In this document: positions 1-8,026 of the stretch, piece by piece
How the letters are laid out: each line of letters begins with the position of its first letter
Position numbering within the stretch: position 1 is the stretch's first letter
Origin: Halorubrum sp. CBA1229
GTDB lineage: Archaea; Halobacteriota; Halobacteria; Halobacteriales; Haloferacaceae
Direction of reading: 5' to 3'
DNA length: 64,000 bases
Assembly (NCBI RefSeq): GCF_003721435.2
Contig: NZ_CP054585.1
Location: forward strand, 558,001-622,000
Notes under the pieces: model-generated
Database searches by the model: none
What the model saw: only the letters and a program-made list of their open reading frames with translations
Told to the model about the DNA's origin: nothing
Made by a program: the position numbers and the translations under genes

Positions 1-28
1 CGACTTCGAGAGACGGGTCGCCGACGAC

Positions 29-646
29 TTACTCCTCGCCGCGCGCGCGGAACCCGTCGATGCCGAGGTCGTGGAGGTCGGCGGAGTCGGCGGCGACGCC
101 GCCCTTGAGGTCCTCGTGGTACGCGACGAGTCGATCCTCGATCGCGTCGTGCTCGCGCGCGAGCACCTGCGCGGCCGAGAGGGCGGCGTTGAACGACTTC
201 CCGGCGTCGACGGCGACGATCGGGGCGCCGGTGGGCATCCCGATGACCGAGTCGACGGACTTCTCTTGGACCGGCACCCCGATGACGGGGATCGGGTACG
301 CGATCGACGCCGTCATGTTCGGGAGGTCGGCCGACTTCCCGCCCGCCCCGGCGATGATCACGTCGAGACCGCGAGCGCGGGCGGTCTCTCCGTACGCGTA
401 CATGAGCTCGGGGGTGCGGTGCGCGGAGACGACGTAGCTCTCGTAGGTGAACCGCGCGTCCGGGGCGTCGCCGAAGTCGGTCTGTTCGGCGAACCCGAGC
501 TCGTCGAGCGCCTCGTACGCGCCCTCCATGACGGGGAGGTCCGAGTCCGACCCCATGATGATCCCCACGTCCGGGGTGGTCTCCGGGTCGGCGTCCGCCG
601 CCGCCTCCGCTTCGATCCGGTCGATGAGGTCCTGCACCGTGGTCAT
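29..646 (-). CDS. purE: N5-carboxyaminoimidazole ribonucleotide mutase PurE
   Basis: PurE (205 aa) moves the carboxylate of N5-carboxyaminoimidazole ribonucleotide to carbon 4 in purine synthesis. The substrate-loop signature GSDSD lies near residue 32 and the catalytic-histidine motif SAHRTP near residue 73. The usual GAGGAAHLPGM stretch reads GAGGKSADLPNM, a divergent form that I believe is common in haloarchaea. About 30 acidic N-terminal residues precede the Rossmann-like core. It follows purK on the same strand with a 69-bp gap, so the two probably form one operon, PurK making the substrate of PurE. The ATG at 646 is the natural start. Confidence 0.96.
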   Translation of the reverse strand: MTTVQDLIDRIEAEAAADADPETTPDVGIIMGSDSDLPVMEGAYEALDELGFAEQTDFGDAPDARFTYESYVVSAHRTPELMYAYGETARARGLDVIIAGAGGKSADLPNMTASIAYPIPVIGVPVQEKSVDSVIGMPTGAPIVAVDAGKSFNAALSAAQVLAREHDAIEDRLVAYHEDLKGGVAADSADLHDLGIDGFRARGEE

Positions 647-715
647 GGGCGTGGGTTCGACGGAGGTCGGTAAGGAAGTGCCGGATATCGCGCGAGCGTC
701 GGGCGTCGCGGAACG

Positions 716-1897
716 TCAGGCGTCCCGAAACGTCAGCTCGTCGCGGAGCGCTCGGGCCCGCGAGAGCAGCGCGTCGCGGTCGACGTCACCGTCAGCGGTC
801 GCGTCGTCGCTTCCGACTGTCGCCGTCAGGTGCCCCATCTTCCGGAGCGGGCGCGCGTCGTCTTTCCCGTACCAGTGGAGGTCGGCGTCGGGCGCGGCGA
901 GGACGGCGTCGACCCCGCGGAGCGTCGCCGGCTCGGTCTCGTCCACGTCGCCCAGGACGTTGGCCGTGACCGCGGGCGCGACGAGGTCGGTCGGGCCGAG
1001 CGGCCAGCCGAGCACGGCCCGGACGTGGTTCTCGAACTGCGACGTGCGCGCGCCCTCGATCGTCCAGTGGCCGGAGTTGTGGGGGCGGGGCGCGATCTCG
1101 TTAACCAAGACCTCGCCCTCGCGGGTCTCGAACAGCTCGATCCCGTAGACGCCGCGGCCGTCGAGGAACTCCAACACGTCGCGGGCGACCGACTCCGCCT
1201 CGGCGACGACCGCGTCGTCGGCCCGGGCCGGGGCGACGCTCTCTCGGAGGATCTCCTCTCGGTGGATCGTCTCCGTGACCGGGTAGGTCCGCGTCTCGCC
1301 GTCTGCCCCCTTCAGGCCCATCACGGCGATCTCGCGCTCGAAGTCGAGGAGCTCCTCGGCCATCGCGTTCCCGCCGACCTCGTCGAGCGCGTCGGCGGCG
1401 TCGGCGGGGTTCTCGACGGGGACGTTCCCGCGGCCGTCGTAGCCGCCCTCGCGGGCCTTCAGCATGACGCCCCCGAACTCCTCGACGACGCGTTCGAGCC
1501 CCTCGGCGGTCGCGACTGCGACGAACTCCGGGACGGGGATGCCGGCGTCGGCGAGCGCCTCCTTCTGCACCAGCTTGTCCTGGATCGTCTCGAGGGTGCC
1601 GGGGTCCGGCTGCACCGGCACGTCGTGCTCCGCGCTCGCCACGGCCAGCAGCTCCGGATCGGCCAGCTCGATCTCGAAGGTCAGCGCGTCGACGCGGCTC
1701 GCCAGCTCGTGGACCGCGTCGGGGTCGTCGAAGTCCCCGACGATCTGGTCGCTCACGACGGGAGCGGCCGGGCAGTCCGGCGTCGGGTCGAGCACGACGA
1801 CCTCGACGCCGAGCCGCGCGACCGCCTCGCCTATCATCCGGCCCAGCTGTCCGCCGCCGACGACGCCGAGCGTCGGTCCCGGCAGAGTGATCGACAT
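716..1897 (-). CDS. purK: 5-(carboxyamino)imidazole ribonucleotide synthase PurK
   Basis: PurK (393 aa) is an ATP-grasp ligase that carboxylates aminoimidazole ribonucleotide with bicarbonate and ATP. The N-terminal nucleotide-binding motif is GVVGGGQLGRMIGEA. The ATP-grasp core includes KAREGGYDGRGN and, near the C-terminal third, the metal-binding segment NEIAPRPHNSGHWTIEG. The frame stays open 50 codons further upstream, but the ATG at 1897 is preferred: it begins directly before the conserved beta strand, and a TATA-like TATTTAT near 1925 is placed for a nearly leaderless transcript. It is the first gene of the purK-purE pair. Confidence 0.96.
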   Translation of the reverse strand: MSITLPGPTLGVVGGGQLGRMIGEAVARLGVEVVVLDPTPDCPAAPVVSDQIVGDFDDPDAVHELASRVDALTFEIELADPELLAVASAEHDVPVQPDPGTLETIQDKLVQKEALADAGIPVPEFVAVATAEGLERVVEEFGGVMLKAREGGYDGRGNVPVENPADAADALDEVGGNAMAEELLDFEREIAVMGLKGADGETRTYPVTETIHREEILRESVAPARADDAVVAEAESVARDVLEFLDGRGVYGIELFETREGEVLVNEIAPRPHNSGHWTIEGARTSQFENHVRAVLGWPLGPTDLVAPAVTANVLGDVDETEPATLRGVDAVLAAPDADLHWYGKDDARPLRKMGHLTATVGSDDATADGDVDRDALLSRARALRDELTFRDA

Positions 1898-1921
1898 GCG
1901 CGGCCGTACCCGACGTTGCTG

Positions 1922-1929
1922 CATAAATA
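1922..1929 (-). promoter_or_regulatory. TATA-like box of purK-purE
   Basis: On the minus strand the sequence reads ATATTTATG about 25-30 bp before the purK ATG, the haloarchaeal TATA spacing for a transcript with almost no leader. A second similar box (CTATTTATCC, near 1945-1952) lies 20 bp further upstream and could serve an alternative start. Confidence 0.5.
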
Positions 1930-2050
1930 TTCCCACATGGCACGGATAAATAGCCATGTTCGTGGATATGCCGTGCTGCGCTGTCGAGATTCCTCTCCCC
2001 CTAGATACGTTACGGTACGACCAAATACTTCTGAGCGACGGCGACACTCA

Positions 2051-2431
2051 TTTATAAATCCCGCCGCGGTGGCGCGTGCCTCCGAGTGGCCGCCCTTGGC
2101 GGCCACGAGGAGCGCGCGCGAGGGACGCCGCGAGCGCAGCGAGCGGCGAGGCTGGGGAGGTGTGAGGTGCGGTTGCTGTGCGGTCGGGGAGGCCTCAAAG
2201 GGGCAGTCGCGAGGGCGACGCACGGCGACGCAAGGACCGCAGGGAGGGAGCGAAGCGACTGACCGAGGACCGCAGCGAGCCGCGCGAGTCCTCGCGACTG
2301 GGGCTTTGGAGGTGTTCACCGGCGATCCGTTTGTAGTCGCATATGACCGAGCGGCTGGGGCTTTAGAGGCCTCACCGCGGTATCGTCAATCACACATAAA
2401 CAGCCGACGGGAACACCGCTTTTTATATAAA
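2051..2431 (-). repeat. Dispersed repeat, long copy A (TTTATAAA-bounded)
   Basis: A roughly 380-bp intergenic block bounded by TTTATAAAT at 2051 and TTTTATATAAA near 2421. On the minus strand it carries two CTCCAAAGCCCCAG-type boxes (2298-2312 and 2355-2369), then a GC-rich stretch, then CCCCTTTGAG and CTCCCCAGCCTCG, ending GCGCCACCGCGG next to the terminal TTTATAAA. The same order appears at 58516-58870, and the two-box part recurs at 24656-24775. The minus strand holds an open frame starting at 2319 (MNTSKAPVARTRA...), discussed under findings. I see no other gene between purK and the gene ending at 2562. Confidence 0.8.
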
Positions 2432-2561
2432 TGATCGACCTCCGCGACTCACTCCCGAGATCGATCGCAGTTATATCTGTACTGAACGATCGAGAATACG
2501 AGAACCGTCTCCCGCTGAGGATTTAAATAGCACTGAGTACGGACAGAAAGGCTCGGTATCC

Positions 2562-3314
2562 CTACAGCTCGACCGTCGCGAGGTCGCTCTCCAACTCTCC
2601 CACGAACTCGTTGTACGCGTCGACGAATCCGCGGAAGGAGTCGGCGTACTCGCGGACGTCGGCCGCGGAGGGCGCCTCGTACTGCGAGAGGAGATAGAGC
2701 CCGCCGGAGCCGCCTACCCGGAGATACGAGACGGTCCCCTCGTCCCACTTCAGCTCCCAGCGGTCGCCGTCGACGCGGGCGGTGTAGGTCCCGTAGTCGT
2801 CGCCCTCGTACCGGTGGATCTCGCCGGCCATGACGGTGCAGGCCTCGCGGATCGCGTCCAGCACGCGGTCGCGCTCGGCGACGACCCCGTCGGTCGAGGC
2901 GGGCTCCGGAAACTCGGCGCTCACGCCGTCGAGGACGCCCGACAGCGACGCGACGTACTCGTTCCAAGCGACGACGAAGTTCGCGTAGTCGTCGAGGGCG
3001 GCCGCGAGGTCCTCCGGGTCCGGCGGCTGCTTCGTCGAGATGACGTATACGTCGGAGCCGGACTTCGGCGAGAACAGCAGGAACTCCAGCTCTCCGGCCT
3101 CGTGTTTGACGGTCCACGTCCCGCCGGGCGTCGACAGCTCCCGACGGCCGTAGTCGCCCCCTTGGAGCTTGGCGAGTTGGTAGGCGATCGTTCCGGCGTG
3201 GTCGCGGACCGCGGCGACGAGCTCGTCGCGCCGGTCGGCGACCGCGTCCGTGTCGCGCACGTCGAGGTCGAGCCCGAGGTCGGCGTGGGTGGTCACGACC
3301 GATCTGGGCGCCAC
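2562..3314 (-). CDS. Uncharacterised haloarchaeal protein with internal duplication
   Basis: An acidic soluble protein of 250 aa with no family I recognise, no signal peptide and no membrane segment. It consists of two similar halves, about residues 28-130 and 147-247. Each half has a helix, a GGDYG or GDDYG turn, a strand set containing TWTVKHE or RWELKWD, a strand with SDVYVIS or GLYLLSQ, and a final helix with WNEYV or YNEFV. The pattern suggests a duplicated small alpha/beta domain. The start used is a GTG at 3314; a GTG a few codons further in is also possible. Confidence 0.75.
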   Translation of the reverse strand: MAPRSVVTTHADLGLDLDVRDTDAVADRRDELVAAVRDHAGTIAYQLAKLQGGDYGRRELSTPGGTWTVKHEAGELEFLLFSPKSGSDVYVISTKQPPDPEDLAAALDDYANFVVAWNEYVASLSGVLDGVSAEFPEPASTDGVVAERDRVLDAIREACTVMAGEIHRYEGDDYGTYTARVDGDRWELKWDEGTVSYLRVGGSGGLYLLSQYEAPSAADVREYADSFRGFVDAYNEFVGELESDLATVEL

Positions 3315-3373
3315 AAGCGGTTAATCGGTTCGGGTGGATGAAGTCCCCGCCGGCCCCGCCCGACGGGATGGGG

Positions 3374-4519
3374 TCACGCGATCGACTCCCGGATCTCCCG
3401 GATCCGCGCCGGTTCGTCGATCCCCGAGCGCAACACGACGGCGAACACCGCCTCGCCGTCCGGATCCGGCGCGTCCCCGCTCAGTATCGCGTCCGACCCG
3501 GTCTCCTCCGCGATCCATCGCCGGCCGTCGGCGATCGCCTGGCGGTTGAGCCACGGCGGCGGCCCGCCGACGACGAGCAGGGTCCGGTCCGCGCGCCCCT
3601 CGCGGACCTCGACCGTCGACTTCCCGCGGGTCGCCTTCCGGATCGCCGTCTCGATCGCCGACACCGCGGCGCTGGCGTCGACCTCGGCGGGCTCGTCCGA
3701 ACCGAACAGCCCGAGCCCGAACCGCGACCCCGACTCCGGCGGGTCGACCGCCTGCGCGGCGTGGCCGACCGCGGCGAGCTCCCCGTCGTCACCGAGCACG
3801 CGGGCGACGTCGCTCGCGTCGAGCACCTGCTGCGGGGTCGACGTCCCGGCGTCCGACTCGCCGGCCCCGAACAGCGCCGCGGTCCGCTCGACGACGACCT
3901 CGTTCAGCCGGTCCCGAGCGTCGGCGAGGGTCTCCCCCGGGCGGAGCCACGCGTCGTTGTCGAAGGGGAACACGGCCGCACAGCGGTCGGAGAGGGCGTC
4001 GAGCGTCCGGGCCGCGTTCTTCTCCGCGAGCGGTCGCCGGGGCTCGCGCTCCCCGGGATCAGTCGCGCTCCCGCGGACGGGGTCGACCTCGCTGGCCGCC
4101 GACTCCGCCGGCGTCGGGAGCAGCCCGACGGCGTACACCGGCGCGTCGTAGAGACGCGACAGTTCCTCCGCGAGCGCGGGTGCCGCGCCCGCGCCCGCGG
4201 CGCCGCCGAGGCCGACGACGAGCACGAACGCCTCCGCGATCGACGGGTTCTCGTCGTCCATGACGCGACCGAGCTCGCTCGCGTGGGCCTCGCCGAGCCG
4301 GCGGCCGGCGTGGAGATCGCCGTCGAGGCCGCTCCCGTCGGCGGCATCGCCGAAGCGGTAGCGGCGCGACTCGTCGAGCGACCGGAGAGAGTCGAGGGCC
4401 GCCGCGTCCGTGTCGAACGCGTTGATCCCCTGCAGGAACCGGTCGCCGCCGTGGTCGGCCGCGAGCCGGTCGGCGATCCGGCCACCGGCGCCGCCGAGAC
4501 CGATGACGTGAAGGCGCAT
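3374..4519 (-). CDS. CetZ-type tubulin/FtsZ superfamily protein, divergent nucleotide loop
   Basis: This 381-aa protein belongs to the archaeal tubulin-like CetZ group, cytoplasmic cytoskeletal GTPases that affect cell shape and motility. CetZ-like features run in order: N-terminal GLGGAGGRIADRL, strand INAFDTD, signature loop GLGGAAGAGAAP near residue 104, the pocket motif FPFDNDAW near residue 200, and LFGAGE after it. In canonical CetZ and FtsZ the signature loop is GGGTGSG; here Thr and Ser are replaced by Ala, so GTP binding or hydrolysis may be altered. The family fit is strong; I leave the symbol blank because I cannot place it among the numbered CetZ groups. Confidence 0.85.
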   Translation of the reverse strand: MRLHVIGLGGAGGRIADRLAADHGGDRFLQGINAFDTDAAALDSLRSLDESRRYRFGDAADGSGLDGDLHAGRRLGEAHASELGRVMDDENPSIAEAFVLVVGLGGAAGAGAAPALAEELSRLYDAPVYAVGLLPTPAESAASEVDPVRGSATDPGEREPRRPLAEKNAARTLDALSDRCAAVFPFDNDAWLRPGETLADARDRLNEVVVERTAALFGAGESDAGTSTPQQVLDASDVARVLGDDGELAAVGHAAQAVDPPESGSRFGLGLFGSDEPAEVDASAAVSAIETAIRKATRGKSTVEVREGRADRTLLVVGGPPPWLNRQAIADGRRWIAEETGSDAILSGDAPDPDGEAVFAVVLRSGIDEPARIREIRESIA

Positions 4520-4624
4520 ACGTCACCCCGGTCGGCGAGCGGGGGCTTATCTCTTCGGCTCGACGGCGCAGGCGTCCCTTCGGCTCGGTGACACGGGAGA
4601 CCCGCGCGCCAGCGCCGCCGTCGG

Positions 4625-5746
4625 TCAGAACTCGTCGAGCCGCCGTTGGCCTCGAGAGACCGCGGCGGAGCGACCGTCTGTACCGGTCTCGTCTGGGTCG
4701 GCGCCGAGCAACCGGATCAGCGCCGTGTCGGCGAACGTGAGCGCGAGCACCAACACGATCGGCGCGAGGAACAGGCCGTGGAAGCCGAAGACGACGGGGC
4801 CGAAGATGTACGCGAGCATGAGCAGCCCGACGTGAGTCGTCTTCCCGCTGAAGTACGGCCGGAGCACGATGTCGGGGATCGTGTCGACGACGACCGCCGC
4901 GACGACGAGGAAGCCGGCCACGTAGGCGAGCAGCGCGAAGTCGCCGCCGAGCACCGTCGGCACCGAGGCCGCCGCCGCCAGCGGGAGGTACACGATCTTC
5001 ATCCCGATCACCGGAATCAGGCTCGCGATTCCGGTGAGCGCGCCCGCGAGCGCCGGGTACGGGACCTCGACCGGCGCCGGCGCGATCACGTTGTAGGCGG
5101 TGTACGTGACGACCGCGATGATGGAGATGGCGATGACGTTGAGCAGGTTCCCGTACAGCACCGCCTCCAGCTCGGCGTCGACCGTTTCGAGATACTCGCG
5201 GACCACCGCGTCGTCGTCGAATCTGAGCAGCCACTCGTGGAACTTCGACCCGTCGAGCAGCAGGTAGTACGTGACGACGACGACGATCAGGAGGTTGAGC
5301 GCGAGCCCGCCGAGCGTGCTCGCCAGCAGCCCCGCCTGCTCTGAGACGAACTCGATCAGCGGGTCGAGCTGGCCGGAGCGGTAGGCGGCGACGACCCCCT
5401 CGAGCGTCGGATTCGAGAGCTGTGCCAAGTCCCCGACCCAGGAGTTCTCGGCGCCGACCGTCTCGGCGACCGGATACCGCTCGATGAACCGGCGTGCCTC
5501 GATCAGCGACAGCAGTACGGTGTAGCTCAACAGGCCGATCAGCGGGACCCCGATGAGCGACAGGGAGACGACGGCCCGGACGCGTGCGGGGAGCCGAAAC
5601 CGTTCCAACCGGTGAAAGAGCCGCCGCGTCGAGTAGTAGAGAAACACGGCGACCGTGAGCGGGGCGACGAACCGGTATCCGATGAATCCCACGATAAGCG
5701 CGACCGCGAGACCGAAGAGGGCGATGACGAACCGCTTCTCGTCCAT
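4625..5746 (-). CDS. AI-2E family (YdiK/PerM-like) membrane transporter
   Basis: A 373-aa polytopic membrane protein of the AI-2E/PerM permease family, whose members export small metabolites or ions; the substrate here is unknown. The architecture fits: two hydrophobic segments at the N-terminus, a soluble middle region of about 80 residues, then five or six membrane segments with the late motif FGFHGLFLAPIVLVLAL typical of the family. The frame extends upstream to 5779, but the ATG at 5746 (MDEKRFVIAL) begins right before the first membrane helix. A polar, acidic tail follows the last helix. Confidence 0.88.
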   Translation of the reverse strand: MDEKRFVIALFGLAVALIVGFIGYRFVAPLTVAVFLYYSTRRLFHRLERFRLPARVRAVVSLSLIGVPLIGLLSYTVLLSLIEARRFIERYPVAETVGAENSWVGDLAQLSNPTLEGVVAAYRSGQLDPLIEFVSEQAGLLASTLGGLALNLLIVVVVTYYLLLDGSKFHEWLLRFDDDAVVREYLETVDAELEAVLYGNLLNVIAISIIAVVTYTAYNVIAPAPVEVPYPALAGALTGIASLIPVIGMKIVYLPLAAAASVPTVLGGDFALLAYVAGFLVVAAVVVDTIPDIVLRPYFSGKTTHVGLLMLAYIFGPVVFGFHGLFLAPIVLVLALTFADTALIRLLGADPDETGTDGRSAAVSRGQRRLDEF

Positions 5747-5815
5747 GGCCGCTCGTCTCGGTCTCCCAACATAAACCATGCGCCTGATCCCGGACGAACC
5801 CCAGTCGCGGTCGCG

Positions 5816-5905
5816 GGCGACCGGCGGTCGGTCCCGGTCTTGTCGGACGATCGGCGGTCAGCCTCGGTCTCGTCGGACGATCGGCACCCGACCGGTCGTC
5901 AGTCG
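5816..5905. repeat. 30-bp tandem repeat, about 3 units
   Basis: Units start at 5816, 5846 and 5876 and share GACGATCGGCGGTC and CGGTCTCGTCG. The third is diverged and runs across the aglJ stop codon at 5899-5901. It fills the space downstream of aglJ. Confidence 0.75.
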
Positions 5906-6882
5906 TCGTCGGCGTCTGCCGACCGCCCGACCTCGTCGCCGTCGCGCCGGTCGTCGACCCCGCGGGCCTCGATCGCCCGCTCGAATCGGTCCACCTGTTC
6001 GCGGTGCAGCGAGAGGATCATGTCCGCCAGGAAGCCGAAGATCAGCAGTTGGACCCCGAGGATCGCCGCGCCCACGGCGCCGATGGAGACGATCTCGTGG
6101 GTGATCCCGTACGCGAACCACTCGTAGAGGACGTACGCGGTCATGAGCGCGCCCGCCGCCGTCGACACCACACCGACGCTGCCGAAGTAGAACAGGGGGT
6201 TGTTCGTCTTCGCCTTGCGGTATAGCTCGAGGAAGATCACGCCTCCGTCGCGGATCGGGTGGAGGTTGGTCGCGGAGCCGCCAGGGCGCTCGCGGTAGGT
6301 GATCGGGACGACGGCGACGGGGACTTGATTCTTCACGCACTCGACGGCCATCTCGGTCTCGATCCCGAACCCGTCGGCGGTGAGGTGGAGCCGGAGGAAC
6401 GACTCCCGGGTGAACGCCCGATATCCGGAGAGGATGTCTCGGTAGCCCTCGCCGTGGATCGTGCGGAAGGCGACGTTGATGATCCGGTTCCCGATCCGGT
6501 TCAGCCGGGTCATCGCTCCCGGGCGCATGTCGGCGAACCGGTTCCCGATGACGTGCTCGGCCTCGCCGTCGAACAGGGGGTCGAGCATCGCGTCGACGTC
6601 GCCCGCGTCGTACGTCGCGTCGGCGTCGGCCATCACGACGTACGGCGCGTCGATGTGGTCGCGCACCGCCTCGCGGACGGCCTGCCCCTTCCCGCGACCG
6701 GACTGCTCGGCGACGCGGGCGCCGGCCTCGCGGGCGGCCGCTCGCGTCCCGTCGGTGGAGCCGCCGTCGATCACGAGGACCTGCTCGATCCCGACGTCGC
6801 GGAAGGCGTCGACGACGCGCGCGACCGTCTCGGCCTCGTCCATCGTGGGCAGCAGGACGCAGACGTCGTCGTAGTCGCTCAT
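5899..6882 (-). CDS. aglJ: Dolichol-phosphate glycosyltransferase AglJ (N-glycosylation)
   Basis: A 327-aa GT2-family glycosyltransferase resembling AglJ, which loads the first hexose of the S-layer N-glycan onto dolichol phosphate on the cytoplasmic face of the membrane. The catalytic domain (residues 1-220) shows the nucleotide-binding LPTMDEAETV, VIDGGSTDGT, the DxD-type VMADADATY and the downstream GYRAF segment. Two hydrophobic segments follow (about 228-250 and 268-292), with a charged C-terminal tail. It stands alone here, transcribed away from the gene at 7096. The assignment to AglJ rather than another dolichol-P transferase is by length and overall sequence impression. Confidence 0.85.
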   Translation of the reverse strand: MSDYDDVCVLLPTMDEAETVARVVDAFRDVGIEQVLVIDGGSTDGTRAAAREAGARVAEQSGRGKGQAVREAVRDHIDAPYVVMADADATYDAGDVDAMLDPLFDGEAEHVIGNRFADMRPGAMTRLNRIGNRIINVAFRTIHGEGYRDILSGYRAFTRESFLRLHLTADGFGIETEMAVECVKNQVPVAVVPITYRERPGGSATNLHPIRDGGVIFLELYRKAKTNNPLFYFGSVGVVSTAAGALMTAYVLYEWFAYGITHEIVSIGAVGAAILGVQLLIFGFLADMILSLHREQVDRFERAIEARGVDDRRDGDEVGRSADADDD

Positions 6883-6926
6883 GGCGGGTTGACGGTGGGG
6901 GAGTTCCTAAACTCTGCCCTTCCGAC

Positions 6927-6994
6927 GCGAGGGACCCGCCGACCGAGCGGACCGTTCGGCGCGACGGACCCACCGACCGAGCGGACCGTTCGAC
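6927..6994. repeat. 34-bp tandem duplication
   Basis: Two units starting at 6927 and 6961 share GACCGAGCGGACCGTTCG. They sit between the divergent starts of aglJ and the gene at 7096, in the shared upstream region. Confidence 0.75.
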
Positions 6995-7095
6995 CTATCG
7001 CCCCCGCGGGGAGCGCTCGGGCCGGTCCGTCGACCCTCGTGGCCGGTCCTGCGGCCACCCATACGCTCATGTATCCGACGATAGATCGTGTGACT

Positions 7096-7476
7096 ATGTC
7101 GCAGCCACCCGACTCTCACGTCGACGAACTGCTCAGTGCGACGCGGACGGCGATCGGCGACGAACTCCGGAGTCTCACCTACTTCACCGAGGAGGACGTC
7201 ACGCAGCTGTACCTCCGCAGCGATCTGAGCCGGACCGCGGACCTCGTCGGCTTCGCTGAGAACGAGCGCCAGGGGTTCCACTCGCAGTCGCTGTACGCCA
7301 ACACGCAGCTCGGGGACTACCAGTTCACCGTTCGCGTGTTCGAGAACGGGTACCTCACGCGGGTCATCGCCGGGGAACACGGGGTGTGGGTGACGACCGA
7401 CTCGATGGAGATGGACCGGTTCGAGGAGCTCACCAGCGCGCTCTCCTCAATCCTCCAGTCGTTCGACCCCGCCTAA
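7096..7476 (+). CDS. Uncharacterised small haloarchaeal protein
   Basis: A 126-aa acidic cytoplasmic protein without membrane segments. It contains an N-terminal helix (HVDELLSATRTAIGDELRS), then LTYFTEEDVTQLYLRSDL and a strand-rich half with YQFTVRVFENGYLTRVI. I recognise the general type as a haloarchaea-restricted domain of unknown function and cannot assign a role. The ATG at 7096 is chosen; an in-frame ATG at 7069 (MYPTIDRVT...) is an alternative. It is divergent from aglJ. Confidence 0.8.
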   Translation: MSQPPDSHVDELLSATRTAIGDELRSLTYFTEEDVTQLYLRSDLSRTADLVGFAENERQGFHSQSLYANTQLGDYQFTVRVFENGYLTRVIAGEHGVWVTTDSMEMDRFEELTSALSSILQSFDPA

Positions 7477-7521
7477 GCGGGCGGCGCCGGATCCGGGCCC
7501 GCACCCGGCGGAGACGAGCGG

Positions 7522-7881
7522 TCACTGGAGGTGACTCCGCAGCTCCGGGACCAACTCGTCGGGGTCGACCGGCTTGGTGACGTAGCCGTCCGCGCCGGCC
7601 TTCACCGCCTCCATCATCTTCTCTTTCTGGTCGACGCTCGTGCACATCACGACCACGGCGTCCGGCCACCGGTCTTTGATCGCCTGCGTCGCCTCGATGC
7701 CGGTCATCTCCGGCATGACGACGTCCATCGACACGGCGTCCGGTTCGTACGCCTCGAACAGGTCGACCGCCTCTGCGCCGTTCTCCGCCTCGCCGACGAC
7801 GTCGAACGACCCCTCAAGCGCGTCCCGGACCACGGTCCGCTGGAACGAGGAGTCGTCGACGACGAGCACCCGCTCGGTCAT
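7522..7881 (-). CDS. CheY-like single-domain response regulator
   Basis: A stand-alone receiver domain of 119 aa. All signature residues are present: the acidic pair in VLVVDDSSF, the phospho-acceptor Asp in AVSMDVVMPEMTG near residue 54, a Thr/Ser in VVMCTSVDQ and the Lys in YVTKPVDP near residue 104. It has no output domain, so it acts by protein contact like CheY. No chemotaxis or archaellum genes are adjacent, so its partner kinase is unknown. The ATG at 7881 is chosen over an upstream in-frame ATG because the core starts at once. It is divergent from the AbrB-PhoU gene. Confidence 0.9.
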   Translation of the reverse strand: MTERVLVVDDSSFQRTVVRDALEGSFDVVGEAENGAEAVDLFEAYEPDAVSMDVVMPEMTGIEATQAIKDRWPDAVVVMCTSVDQKEKMMEAVKAGADGYVTKPVDPDELVPELRSHLQ

Positions 7882-8026
7882 GGCGATCGATCGGGGGGTG
7901 GACGGCATAAGCGCGCGGATCGATCGGCGATCCCTGGCGTGACCGTTTGGAATCCCTTGTATATTCGATCAAGCGTATAATGAACATAGGAACAACGTTA
8001 AGGTGGATCCCGCGGTACCGTCTTCC

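Noticed and set aside
830-2434. Long open frame on the plus strand opposite purK (534 codons)
   Set aside because: It is antisense to a certain gene; the composition is Arg/Gly/Asp-rich GC shadow and shows no domain.
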